From Halicephalobus mephisto (lineage: Eukaryota > Nematoda > Chromadorea > Rhabditida > Panagrolaimidae), in assembly GCA_009193035.1 (NCBI GenBank), contig SWDT01000061.1:1-64000 (forward strand): DNA of 64,000 bases, read 5' to 3'. Each line of letters starts with the position of its first letter. Within the stretch, counting starts at the first letter, position 1. The translations under genes and the position numbers were made by a program. Below, piece by piece: positions 34,867 through 46,010 of the stretch. Below the pieces are notes generated by a model. That model made no database searches. It was not told the origin of the DNA and saw only the letters and a program-made list of their open reading frames with translations.

Positions 34867-36174
34867 TCATTGAGTAGGCGGGGCGATTTCCAGAGTCCGT
34901 CTTTCTCTGGGTTGTGGGGGGGTTCGGGGGACATTTGTCTGGGAATTGGGGTCGAAGTAGACAGTCTCTGTCGGTTGTCGAGGATGGGGATAATTCGCAG
35001 GAAGAGGAGCAGTGGTTGGAGGAACAACAGGGACCACCGCGATGGGGACGACTGGGGGAGGTACGAAGTTCCCAGGGACAGAAGGCATCATAGGAGGAAC
35101 TATAGCCACATGAGGAGAGAAGGGGGGTTGTTGGGGGACATTACTCGACCGAGGAGTAGAAGGAGTCGACGGTTGTTTCGGTGGAGTTCCATTGGCCGTG
35201 TGTTGCGGAGGGGTCTGGGGTTTCCTCATATCCGACGTTTTGACGCTCGTTGGGCGTTTTCCCCCGCGGGTATTCTGGTTATTATCGTAGCCCTGTTCTA
35301 CGACGTTGTATCCATTTCTATTTGAAGATTCTCTCCTCTCGGGTTTTTTGTTGTTAGACGGGACAATAGTCCTCTTGAAGTGTGTTCCAACGTCGTTAGT
35401 CCTCGCCCGCGGGAGTTGTGGACCCTGTCTTTCCTTCGGAGGCCCTCTGAAGTGAGTCCCACCGCCTCCTCTCACGGTTTCCCTGGGTCTTCTTTCTTGT
35501 TTTCCTCCTTTCTCGTCGAAATCCATCCGTCTTCCTTGTGGAGCTTCTCTTCTTCGTCCCTCACGAGCTCCACTGTCAGTTCTCCTGTCCTCGGGATTTC
35601 TTGGGCTGTTCTTGCCTTTGTCGTTCCTCCGATTTCTTTTTGATTTGTCTTCTTCCATCTCCATCTCCTTTTCAGTCTTCTCGGCTTCTCGGATGTTGTA
35701 TCCGTACTTCCTTACCAGTTCCTGAGTACTCTTTGGTCGTTGTTGGCGGTCGTCATAAAGATCATGGGTCCATTTCTTATCCGCTCTGGATTTTTTCTGA
35801 GCTTCTTCGGCTTTTCTGTCTTCTTCGTCATCTTTCCGAGAATCATGCATGTAAAAAGCACCTTTTCGTGGAATGTAAGCGGGATTTTTGGCGTCCTCGT
35901 CATCATCTGGTCCTTCGTTTTCGTCATCGCACGGCGCTCCGTCAGAACCGGAATTCCCTTCTTCCACGGATTCCTTCCCTTCGATTGAATCAGCCTTATC
36001 CACAGATTCGCCGTTTCTGACCTCTTCCGATGGATCGGGGTCCGTCGACGGATCAGGCTCCACGTCGTCTTCTGATTTCTTTTCCTCCGTCGTCGAAGAA
36101 GGTTTTTCTTCAACTTTGACGTTAATATCTGCTTCTTTAACTACTTCTAACTTTCCGTCTTCGTTACTCGACAT
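34867..36174 (-). CDS. CASC3/MLN51/Barentsz-type exon-junction-complex protein
   Basis: Uninterrupted frame, 435 aa. The ATG lies 10 bases behind a GGATTTCAG acceptor. Acidic Glu/Asp/Ser-rich N-terminus (residues 1-95), then the SELOR-type segment: NPAYIPRKGAFYMHDSR, an acidic/Lys stretch, KWTHDLYDD and STQELVRKYGYNIREAE (to about 165), then RG/RE-rich and Pro-rich low-complexity sequence to the end. In animals this segment clamps eIF4A3 and RNA in the exon junction complex, acting in mRNA localisation and decay. Only the SELOR part is diagnostic. The gene is GC-richer than its neighbours, and it has no intron. Confidence 0.85.
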   Translation of the reverse strand: MSSNEDGKLEVVKEADINVKVEEKPSSTTEEKKSEDDVEPDPSTDPDPSEEVRNGESVDKADSIEGKESVEEGNSGSDGAPCDDENEGPDDDEDAKNPAYIPRKGAFYMHDSRKDDEEDRKAEEAQKKSRADKKWTHDLYDDRQQRPKSTQELVRKYGYNIREAEKTEKEMEMEEDKSKRNRRNDKGKNSPRNPEDRRTDSGAREGRRREAPQGRRMDFDEKGGKQERRPRETVRGGGGTHFRGPPKERQGPQLPRARTNDVGTHFKRTIVPSNNKKPERRESSNRNGYNVVEQGYDNNQNTRGGKRPTSVKTSDMRKPQTPPQHTANGTPPKQPSTPSTPRSSNVPQQPPFSPHVAIVPPMMPSVPGNFVPPPVVPIAVVPVVPPTTAPLPANYPHPRQPTETVYFDPNSQTNVPRTPPQPRERRTLEIAPPTQ

Positions 36175-36789
36175 AGTTAACTCTGAAATCCATATATCAA
36201 CTTGTGGAAGAAGATCACACGAAAAAACAAAAAGTCATATATGAACACGCGTCCTATTAACGAAACACATTGTCTGCGAGGTCAATAAAGCAACAATAGT
36301 TAACAATCGACATATACACGAGTTGATCTTAGTACAAAAAACGGATTTCGAAGAACAAAGCCGCAAATTGGGATGGAAGGACCGCCGAATACGCAGTCTG
36401 CACCGAGACAAGTGCTCGCTAGTTCGCCGTTCGTCACTGTCCGGCGACTCTCGACCAGTGAGCGAGCAAATGGCCAGTTCAAACTCGTTTACAATGAAAT
36501 CCTAGGTCCGAAAACTAAAAGCTACTGAATGAAAATCCCAAATTCAACAGAAAATCAGAAAATTAAACATCAAGTGATAAATCTGGACAAATGTTACGAA
36601 ATATCGTAGAACTGGTAGAAACAAGTGTCGGTTTTTCCATAACATTGTGGAAATCAATGGCAAGGTACTTGAGACGGACAAATTTCTCGAAATTTTGGTA
36701 TTTATCCCAACGCGATTTTAAGTTCCCGATTACGTTTTTTGTGCCTCGTACTGCCACAGTGCTCGCTTCCATTGGTTTCTTTTTTGTTC
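36175..36789. other. 5' flank of CASC3, no gene recognised
   Basis: Contains CATATATC (36189) and TCATATATGA (36236) words and a GC-richer block around 36360-36480. Short open frames on both strands lack recognisable features. Confidence 0.35.
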
Positions 36790-37580
36790 ATTTTTGTTCC
36801 TTACACCATATAGTAATTTTTTCCATTAGCCTCAGCCGTCGATATATCTATTTTCTGTGTTTCATTATATATCCCTACATTACGTGGTGATTTCCTCCAT
36901 TAGGCTAATTCATTCATGTATTTTTGTTCATTTTTTCCTTACATGATAGTTTCCTCCCTTTATCCTCAACTTTTGATATATCAATTTTCTTTTCCTCACT
37001 TAATTTTCCTATACTATGCGGTGATTTCTTTCATTAGATCAAACCATTGGCATATTCTGTTTCTCTTTTGTTTTGTTTTCGTCCTATTATGATCATTTCT
37101 CTTTAGGCTTAATCATCAATATGTGGATTTTCCGTTTTTCATTTTCATTCCTTATACCATATAGTCACTTCTTTTATTAGGCTAAGCCATCGATGTGTTT
37201 TGTTCAATTCTTACGTCTTAGACTATATAATCGTTTCCTTCGTTAGGCTCAGCTACTGATATATCTTGTTTCATATTTATTTGCACTATATAATCGTTTC
37301 TTTCATTAGGTTTAAGCATTGATATATCTTGTTTCTCCCGTGCTTCATTTTCATCTTCCTACGCTATATAGTGAATTCTTTCATTCCCTTCAACGGTTGA
37401 TGTATTTTATTTCTTTTTTATTCAATTTTTTATTCCATATAATCACTTTCTCCATTATCCTCAACTATCGATATCTCGTTTTGGTCTTATTTTCCTATTA
37501 TTTAATCACTTCTGTTACATTCACTTCGCTAATGCACTTGACTTTATTCTTATTTGGATATATTGCTAATGACCTGATTG
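36790..37580 (+). repeat. Degenerate ~68-base tandem array upstream of nmt-1
   Basis: About eleven units, each of the form 'CTATATAATCGTTTC', 'TTCATTAGGCTAAGCCAT' and 'CGATATATCTTG', starting near 36807, 36880, 36943, 37009, 37085, 37155, 37221, 37283, 37363, 37434 and 37500. The array stops just before the trans-splice acceptor of nmt-1. Confidence 0.75.
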
Positions 37581-37643
37581 CATCATTTTAATGACTTATG
37601 AAATTTCTTGCAGATTACTGTCTTTCGTCTTCTGACGGGTTCA

Positions 37644-39064
37644 ATGTCGCAGCAGGACGAGCACCACCAGTGTTCTAACCACGATCATAGCACTGGAAAG
37701 AAGAATAAGAAGGATAAAAAGAAGCGAGTATCTAATGAACCTGATGAAGGAGCTTCCTCCGGTGCGGCTCCCGTGCCGCAGGCTTTATCGGTTGCCGATC
37801 AGCTGAAATTGGAGGAGCAGATCTTAAACCTTACTAGACAACTGAAACTCAATGACCACACTGCTCCTCAACATAATTATAAATTTTGGAACACTCAGCC
37901 TGTTCCAAAACTCGGTAATTTTTATGTAAATTTTGCGTAATAATGGGGCTTTTAGATGAAAAAGTGACGGAAAATACTTTTATCGATCCTCCTGTGCCCA
38001 TTGAGCAGATTCAGAAGAATCCTTATCCGCTTCAGAGCGGTTTCCACTGGTCTAATGTCGATCTGAACAATAAGCAGGAACTGGAGGAACTTTATAAACT
38101 TCTGAGTGACAACTACGTCGAAGATGACGATAACATGTTCCGATTTGCTTATAGTCCTGAATTCCTCCACTGGGCTCTGCTCCCCCCTGGGTGGCAACCT
38201 GAATGGCACTGTGGAGTCAGAGCTGGGGTTAATAATCGTCTTGTTGCTTTCATCGGAGCGATCCCGTGCAACTTGAAGGTTTATGACAAGGATGTCAAAG
38301 GAGTTGAGATCAACTTCCTTTGTATTCATAAGAAACTTCGATCTCATCGAATGGCTCCTGTTCTCATTAAGGAAATTACTCGTCGAGTTAACTTGAAAGG
38401 TATCTTCCAGGCAGCTTTCACGGCTGGTATTGTTCTCCCTAAACCTATTTCTCGCTGCCGCTATTACCATCGAACGTTGAACCCAAAGAAATTGATCGAT
38501 ACTGGGTTTTCTGCTCTTCAACGTAATATGAATATGGCAAGGACGATTAAACTTTACAAATTACCTGATGAAACGACAACTAAACTTGTTCCGTTGACTG
38601 CTGCGCATATTCCATCTGCTTATAATTTGTTGATGAAGTATCTCTCCAAGTTTTCGCTATATCCGATGTTTACTGAGGATGAATTCAAGCATTTCATGAG
38701 TCCTGTTGAACATGTTGTGTATACTTATGTTTTGACGGATGAGAAAGGTGAAGTAACTGATATGTGCAGTTTTTATTCTCTTCCATCAAGTGTTGTCAAT
38801 CATCCTGTTCACAATATGATATATGCCGCTTATTCGTTCTATAATGTTGCTCAAACTGTTAGTTGGAATGTTTTGATGAAAGATGCCCTGATTTTGGCGA
38901 AGAAAAACAAATTTGATGTTTTTAATGCATTGGATATTATGGAAAATGAAACATTTCTTCAAGAATTGAAATTTGGAATAGGTGATGGTATGCTACAGTA
39001 CTACTTGTATAACTGGAAATGTCCTGATTTACAACCGAAAGATTTGGCATTTGTTCTTCAGTGA
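37644..39064 (+). CDS. nmt-1: Glycylpeptide N-tetradecanoyltransferase (N-myristoyltransferase)
   Basis: Two exons: 37644-37914 and 37956-39064; 459 aa. The ATG (MSQQDEHHQ) follows an acceptor TTTCTTGCAG ending at 37613. The enzyme moves myristate from CoA to N-terminal glycines of proteins such as ARF and Src-like kinases. Lys-rich N-terminal ribosome-binding tail, then the two-GNAT-fold core: FRFAYSPEFLHWALLPPGW, the NMT signature EINFLCIHKKLRSHRMAPV and, at the end, FGIGDGMLQYYLYNW with the C-terminal carboxylate (LAFVLQ) that acts as base. Length matches the animal enzymes. The next gene starts 194 bases downstream on the same strand. Confidence 0.97.
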
Positions 39065-39258
39065 AATACGATAGTTTAATTATTTGAAGATACTTATAGT
39101 ATCAGTTTAAGAAATTTAGACTTTTTTAATATTTAATTTTTGTTTTGATGAATATCGATGAAAGTTTTGAATGTGATTGTTAACTGTAGTTTTTTCAGTT
39201 TATATATTTTTAAAATTTAATTTTTAAAGTTTACCACGGATTCAGATTGAGATGAAGA

Positions 39259-40185
39259 ATGAAAGCCGTTAGATTAGCCAACAGAGCTCTGTTGTCATTA
39301 CAAGGATCTGAAACAATTCCATTTCTTCAAGGTTTGTTATCCAAAGATTTAAAGTGAGTTGTTATTTTTGCTTTTATTGTTAGATGATTTGTTATTTTAG
39401 TGGGTTTTCACAATCGAAATGTCTGTATTCTTTTTTACTTAATGCTAAAGGACGAATTGTTTCTGATTTGATTGTTTACAAGAATAATGATGAAAATATT
39501 CTCCTTGAAGCTGATGCAGATAAGTTGAATGATTTGGAAAGATTACTGAAATTGTATCGTCTAAGGAAGAAGATTGATATTAGTCGGCCAAAGGATGATG
39601 TTAGTTTTATTTTTCCTGAGTCGAAGGATGTTCCTGATGATGCAGTAGATGATCCAAGACTCGGAAGCTCTTTTGGAAAACGATATATAGGGAAGATTGA
39701 AGGGTTTAACGATTTGAAATTGGAAGATTATACAAGACGGCGATTGGAATTTGGAATTGGCGAAGGATCAGATGAATTGCTAGATCAAATTCCCTTGAAT
39801 GTTAATGGAGATATATTGGGAGGAGTGGATTTTGATAAAGGTAATAATAGTGGAGTTTGATTATTGATGGAGATTATTTTTAGGTTGTTATATTGGACAG
39901 GAATTGGTTGCGAGAACTCACCATACAGGAATAATTAGGAAAAGGATAATGCCGTTTAGAACAATAGGAAAACCTAAAGAAGGATCTAATGTTGTTGATT
40001 TGGAAGGTAAAAGACGAGGAAAAATTGTCAAAGCTATGGATGGAATTGGAATTGCGGTTATATCATTGGAAGCTGTGGGAACCAATGTGCCGATGATATC
40101 TGAATTGAAGGAAAAGATGGAATTTCGTAGACCAGATTGGTGGCCATCAACTGTGAAATTAGGACCACCTCAAGTGCCAAGTTGA
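39259..40185 (+). CDS. iba57: IBA57/CAF17 mitochondrial iron-sulfur assembly protein
   Basis: Three exons: 39259-39353, 39401-39840, 39884-40185; 278 aa. Member of the GcvT-like folate-binding family with the IBA57 signature KGCYIGQELVARTHHTG spanning the exon 2/3 junction. With ISCA1/2 it supports late 4Fe-4S assembly for aconitase, lipoate synthase and others in the matrix. The start was set at MKAVRLANR, which aligns with the family opening (..RALLSLQGSETIPFLQGL). An acceptor (GGATTCAG) lies 13 bases upstream. An out-of-frame ATG at 39252 opens a six-codon frame that overlaps the main start. It follows nmt-1 by 194 bases, probably as the second gene of an operon. AATAAA at 40192. Confidence 0.92.
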
Positions 40186-41036
40186 GTTTGGAATAAAGTA
40201 TTAGGTCATATATATGCTTGGAGGTTAGTTACTTTATTCTCGGATTAGTTAGTGCCTTTTAGATAGGCTAATTAGGATGTATTATTCTTTTCCCCTTTGG
40301 CCAGCACGTTTATCTCCGTGATTTTCTAGTTGATGTACTTGCCAATGTTTCAATCTCTTTGAATTGGTTCGTTATGTGAGTCAGCAACTAGATCTCAGGG
40401 ATTTGTTGAGGAAGATAGTAATCACTCGGGAAGCTAGTCAATTGAAAGTACTTGTTGTCATTAAAATTCCTGGATTACCAGATTTACATCGAGGTTGTTT
40501 TTCTTTTCTGTAACTTTCTGGAGATTGAAGACACTTGTTGTTGAACTTCTTCAGCTAAACGCTGTTGATGAAGACTTAAATCACTGCTGGCTCTCCATTC
40601 TTGGCAGGTTTGATAAGAAGTTAAGCGTAGTAATGTTTTTACGATCGTTGAGGTTGTCAACCAACTTCTGTATATATATATTTTTTTTTGGGAGAAACTG
40701 ATACTTGGAGGAATTTTTTCGGGAAGAATAACTGGGGTTTTTCTAAAGCATTGACAAATGGAGACAACTGACAGTGAATTTGCTGTTGATTTCTTTGTTA
40801 ACTTAATGGTTAATTTCGAGATTTAAGTACTTGACATCTACAAAGGAAGAATTGCGACTAATTTGTTAAATATTTTGGAAATTTCCATAAAAGTTTAATG
40901 AAATTATAAATAATAATTTTTAATGTGTTGAAAAAGATGAAATTTTTTGATTTTTATAAGGTTTTTTACCTTTGATATTTGTTTATTTTTATATTTTTGT
41001 TTAATTTTTGATTTTGATTTTTGTAGATTTGTAGAA
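40186..41036. other. Gene-free stretch between iba57 and TCF25
   Basis: I see no convincing gene. Short frames occur near 40495-40701 but end in T-rich sequence. Sequence becomes very AT-rich towards the TCF25 acceptor (TTTTTGTAG at 41026-41034). Confidence 0.4.
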
Positions 41037-43403
41037 ATGTCAACGAAACAACTGAGAAGACTTGCTCAACAACAAGAAGCAGAAAAAGAAATAAAGGAAT
41101 CTGAAGACGATGAAGAAGAAGAAGATGTGCCAAATCAACCACGACGGATAAATAAATTTGCTCTTCTTATGGAAGATGATGAAGAGAATTCCGATGATAA
41201 ATCAGAAGATGAAAAAGAAGATAAAAAATTAAATATTGTTAAATCTGCTCCGAAAAAATCAAAAAAGAAAAAGAAAAAAACTAAAAATGAAATAAAGGAA
41301 ATTTTAGAAGAAGAAACGGAATCTTCTGTTGATAAATATTCCGAAATTGATGGATTGAAGAAAATTATGAATATTCAATGGCCTGATTTGAATTCTGACA
41401 ATGAGTTAAAAAGGGTACTTGGATCAGGATTCAAACGACAAAATGAACAAAGAAGTGGATCAAAGAGAACCCTGCCTCAATATAGAATTATACAGAAGGA
41501 TCCTAGATGGCCTCATGTTGATGGTTCTGGATTATCGGTGGTTTTTGATGAGAATTTTCCAAATCCTCAACCGGGATTTAAATATTATAAATTTGTTCAT
41601 AATTCTGCTTATCAGGAACAACAGCAATTGTTCTGGGATTTGATGGATAATCAACAACCGGATTTGGTGAGTTGTTAATTTTTTGAATTTTAAAATAAAT
41701 TTGTTTTAGCAAGTTATTTTGCAAATGAATAGATTTCATTTGGATACGATTTTGATTTTGATTACGCAATTGATTCAACATGATGATTCCAGAGAAGCCA
41801 GAACTTATATTGGTTAGTTTTTTTTTGTTTTTTTGAAGTAATTTTAGTTTTTTAGATTTTGGTATTTATATTTGTGAATCTGTCATGCCTACGGGATTTG
41901 AAATGTTAAATCCGACACATATCTTGTCTTATGATGTCAGAGAGAATAGAGCGTTTTTCCTTTTGCTTTTTTGGCATTTGAAACTACTTATTAAACGAAG
42001 GTATTTTTTTACTGCATTACAGGTGGCGAAATTGATCCTTTTGAAAGATCCGAATGATCCTTTGGGGATGAATTTGATTATTGATTCTTTGGCAATTAAA
42101 TCTGGTCAATATGAATTTTTGGTTGAATATTATGATTATTTTAAAAATAAGAATCATCTAGATAAATTGCCGAATATGCTATATAGTCTTGCAATTGTAA
42201 ATTATCTTATTTCTTCTAAAAATGATGATATTGATCATGAGGATATAGCTAATGATTACTTGTATGAAAGTTTGTCAAATTATCCTGGATTTTTGGCTGC
42301 TATTTGTGAAAAAATGATGATTAAACCAAGTTCGAATGTGATTAAAACATTAATGATAGATGAATTTGATATTATTTCGTAAGTTTTAGATTTATTTTAA
42401 TTATAATTAAATTTTTACAGTACTCCAAAAGGTTTAAAATTACTTGAGCAAATTTATGTTTATCATAATTTTGAAGATGTATGGAAAAAAGAAGAAATTA
42501 GAAATTGGATTGAAATAACAACAGAAAAATTGGTTGAAAAAAATAAAAAAGAATTTAAAAATAAAATATCTAAAGCAAGAACAATGTAAGTTTTTTTATT
42601 AAAAATTTTTTTTATGGAATAATTGAAATTTTAGGCATAAACAAATATATCTAGGAATGGCAGAACCTGTTGCTCGACATGGGAATTTCTTTGAAATATA
42701 TCCGGCAGAATCAGGTATTCCAGCAACTGATCCGTTTCCACCAGTAATATCGAGATTTGGTTATAATAGAAGAGAAAGGATTGAAATACCAATAGAAAAT
42801 CAAAGGAATGATGAACAATTTTCAATAATTGGTCTTTTTCAAGGTATTCTACGTACTTTGAATCCTGAATATCAGGTTGGTTTGTAATTTTCAACAAATA
42901 ATGTTGGTTTGATCATTTCGAAACTGAATACGAGAAGAGCCATTGTTAGAAGATAGAGTAAAATGCAAAGAATCGCATAAGGACTGAAAAAGATTTAGAT
43001 AATTTTTATATTGAAGAAATTTAACTTACAGTTTTAGAGAAACTGGTTCTTCATTTCTATATTTGTCGGTTAAGTTAGAATTTTCATTACTTTCTAAAGT
43101 GTAATTTTTAGTAATAGGTAAAATTGAATAGTTTTTGAAATTTGGGGAAGGTTTAATCATGTTGATCACGAAAAAAGTGGAAAAACAATCTTAAAAATGT
43201 GTAGAAAATGTGGGGGAAGACAAATCTCCCTTATTTTTATTTACAAAAAATATGAAAAACCAACCAACAGCTCTTCGGGAATTAAACATCATATTTGCGG
43301 TTAATGTGAGAAAGTTGGAAATTGATTGATTTAAGTTTGTTTTCAGGCACAAGAAGAAACAGAACCCGAACTAGGACCTCGAGATGCTCCGGAAGCGGAT
43401 TAG
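41037..43403 (+). CDS. TCF25/NULP1 (Rqc1-like) ribosome quality-control factor
   Basis: Six exons: 41037-41666, 41710-41812, 41856-42378, 42421-42585, 42635-42875, 43347-43403; 572 aa. Acidic then Lys-rich N-terminus (residues 1-105, MSTKQLRRLAQQQEAE start typical of the family), followed by the TCF25 domain: YRIIQKDPRWPHVDGSGLSV, AYQEQQQLFWDLMD, MPTGFEMLNPTHILSYDVRE, FFTALQVAKLILLKDPNDPLG, a helical TPR-like array. Human TCF25 and yeast Rqc1 act with the Listerin complex on stalled 60S subunits and help direct K48-linked chains. The last exon codes only 18 residues and lies behind a 471-nt intron that contains a gene on the other strand. Confidence 0.92.
42872..43160 (-). CDS. Small single-pass membrane protein nested antisense in TCF25 intron 5
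   Basis: Two exons: 43160-43030 and 42983-42872; 80 aa. Not in any long open frame because the coding part is split by a 46-nt intron (GTAAGT donor at 43029, CTTTTTCAG acceptor). Polar N-terminus (MIKPSPNFKNYSILPITKN...) then one clear membrane span, about residues 46-65 (YAILCILLYLLTMALLVFSF), and a short tail ending NYKPT. Both junctions have good consensus and keep one frame through a hydrophobic segment, which is unlikely by chance. Its stop codon (42872-42874) lies inside TCF25 exon 5, antisense, so the two genes overlap by four bases. I do not recognise the family. The function is unknown. Confidence 0.65.
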
Positions 43404-44116
43404 ACTGTAATCAGATTTTTTATTTCTTACGTAAGAAAAAGATCAAACGAAGTATGAACTTTTATTCGGGGCAAGAAAGTATATAGTCATTATTATTTGT
43501 GTGATTAAGTATAAAGTATGAGAAAATTTGTACAAGAAAAAGAAAGCGTTAATAACGCGACCAATTTGTTTATTTTAAATTTTCGTGGATTTATTAATTG
43601 TATTTTAGGTGATAAGTGTGATTATTTAGGGCAAAAGTCGATATAATCTCACGTAATGGACGACTTTAAAATGTCGGAAATAGTCGTTTTTGGAATATAA
43701 AATAAAAAGGTCAAAAAAGAACATTGATTAGAAATTGCGTGTTTTTTATACCTGCGAAAAAAAGAAATTTTTTAAAAAACGAGACTTGTAATTACACGAG
43801 TTTTGCTGTGGTTGAAAATATAAGCAAAAAAATTAATTTTTTTTTGTATGAAAACTAAATTGTGAGAATTTGGAAAATAACAGAAGTTTTTTAAGGTTAT
43901 TTTTGGATTTGGTTTATGAGTGGGGAAATTTGAAAAGTAAAAGTAAAAAGAAATTGTTATGGGGATGATTCAAGTGCATGCGTAAATTGAAGAAGCATCC
44001 GACAAGGTTTGTATAATCTTTTTGAATATATTGACTTTTGTTCAAGAAAAAACGGTTTTTTAAATTTTTTGTTTGTTTTGAGGTCATAAAGTAATTAGTT
44101 TTTTTTAGGTTAAGTA
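43404..44116. other. Gene-free stretch between TCF25 and RPC6
   Basis: AT-rich with no recognisable gene. The RPC6 start lies eight bases behind a TTTTTTTAG acceptor. Confidence 0.4.
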
Positions 44117-45132
44117 ATGAGTACAGACGAAGATAGAATTATTGCTGTGTTGAAAAATGGAGATGGAATTCATAGTACTGAATTGAAAAATTTAATTAAA
44201 GATGGACCTGTGGATCAAGTGGTTAATAAATTATTACAAGATAAAATGGTTGAAATGGCTCAAGCTCCTGGAGGTGGATTTATTTTGAGAATTCCTAAAG
44301 GTACGCAATTGACGAATTCGACGCCTGAAGAACAACTTGTTTTTTCGTTAATTGAAGAATCTGGATCGAAAGGTATATGGATTAAAGAAATAAGAGAAAA
44401 AAGTGGATTAACAGAAACACAAATGAAAAGAGTTTTGAAAACGTTGGAAAAACAAAAAATGGTTAAAGCAATAAAAGCGGTTGGAACAACGAGAAAATGC
44501 TACATGTTGTATAGTCTAGACGCTGATGAAAGTATTAGTGGAGGAATTTTCTACAGTAATCAAGAAGTTGATTCTAGTTTTATTAAAACTCTCATTGATG
44601 TTAGTGTTGGATTTTTACAGGTAAATGATTTTTTTTTAATTTAAAAAATTTTTAATTATTTGGTTTTTGGAATTTTTTAATTTTTGCAGTTTTTTAATTG
44701 TTTAATTTTTGAAAGTTTTTTAAATTTTATTTATTTTAGAAAAAATACAAACAAGCTTTCGCAGAAAATGGTTCGAAATTGGAAGCTTTAAGAGCGAGCT
44801 GTATTCATGTTAGTGAAGTTACAGAATATATTAGAGAAACGAAAATTTGTACTGTTAATCTGACGGATGAGGATGTGGAACATATTTTGGAACTGGCATG
44901 GAAAAGGAATAGAATTTACAAGCAAGATCAGCAGGGTTATTATCGTTATAGGGCTGTTCATCCAGGTGTTGATGGAACGACTTTTGCTATTTGCAATTTT
45001 TGTCCTGTAAGATCTGAATGTAGAGTTGGATATAAGATATCTCCTGAGACTTGTGTTTATTTCGATGCTATCAAGAATGTTGATCTGGCTGAAACGACTC
45101 TCGATGATCTAGAATATGATAGTGATTTTTAA
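44117..45132 (+). CDS. RNA polymerase III subunit RPC6 (POLR3F/Rpc34)
   Basis: Two exons: 44117-44620 and 44740-45132; 298 aa. Tandem winged-helix domains (residues about 1-70 and 78-150: GIWIKEIREKSGLTETQMK) and a C-terminal cysteine motif AICNFCPVRSECRVGYKI...ETC (about 251-275), which in RPC6 binds a 4Fe-4S cluster. RPC6 recruits Brf1/TFIIIB in Pol III initiation. The C-terminal YFDAIKNVDL is also conserved. AATAAA near 45159. The partner subunit RPC7 is encoded 17 kb upstream in this window. Confidence 0.95.
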
Positions 45133-45623
45133 AACGGGATTTTTTGTTGAGTTTTTTAAATAAAATTTTATGGAAAATGGTTGCAATTGTGGGTTGTAAT
45201 TACCCGACCAGTTATTCCTCGTGATCTGTCCTTGCGGTTTGCAAATTGATCGAGTGATGGACGGTTTTTATTATTTTTTTTTCTATATTGTCTGGTCGAG
45301 TATATTTTTTGTGGTTTTTTTTGTACTAGGTTTTGATTAATTTTAAGATTACTTCAATTTTTTGATTTTCTTTGGATGTTTATTGGTATTTTTATATATG
45401 AAATTTAATATTAAAAAATGGACAGAATTTTGGACTGTGTTTTTAAGTTTCTAAATTTATGATTTCGTAATATTTTCCGAAAGTATATTTAAAATTGCGT
45501 AAAAATAAAATTCCCACGCAGTCTGCTTTGGTTTTTAAGAAGTTTTGGAAAGTTATGTCGAATTTCGTAACAGTGTCCATTTTATAGTAATACGAAAACC
45601 AAAGCTGTAGATTTTTTTGATTT
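45133..45623. other. 3' flank of RPC6, nothing firm
   Basis: Contains GGGTTGTAATTACCC, a small palindrome, at about 45189, and a TATATATGAAA word near 45398. No gene supported. Confidence 0.35.
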
Positions 45624-46010
45624 CCGAAATGAATTCGGTTCGAAGTCAGACTCGAATTTCGAAATGAATTCGGTTCGAATTCGAGCGTCGAATTTCGAAA
45701 TCAATTCGGTTCGAACGTCAGACTCGAATTTCGAAATCGGTTTAGGTCGAATTCGACGCTCGAATTTCGAAATCAGCTCAGTTCGAACGTCAGACTCGAA
45801 TTTCGAAATCGGTTTAGGTCGAATTCGAGCGTCGAATTTCGAAATGAATTCGGTTCGAATTCGAGCGTCGAATTTCGAAATCGGTCCAGTTCGAACGTCA
45901 AATTCGAATTTCGAAATCAGCTCAGTTCGAACGTAAAATTCGAATTTCGAAATCAATTGGGTTTAAATTCGATATTCGAATTTTGAAATGTTCAAGTTTT
46001 GACGTTGAAT
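45624..46010 (+). repeat. 36-base minisatellite with TTCGAA palindromes
   Basis: About ten to eleven head-to-tail units of 36 bases, each reading roughly GAAATGAATTCGGTTCGAAT then TCGAGCGTCGAATTTC, with alternating subtypes (GTCAGACTCGAATTTC versus TTCGAGCGTCGAATTTC). Because 36 is a multiple of three, both strands stay open for 90-120 codons; these frames are by-products. Units decay after 45950. Confidence 0.9.

Noticed and set aside
45185..45300. GGGTTGTAATTACCC block reminiscent of a spliced-leader RNA start
   Set aside because: The following sequence lacks a good GT donor at the right distance and an Sm site of the AATTTTTGG type with stems; the similarity is limited to TAATTACCC.
45582..45956. 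124-codon minus-strand and 90-codon plus-strand frames in the 36-base minisatellite
   Set aside because: Open only because the unit length is divisible by three; products are simple repeats.
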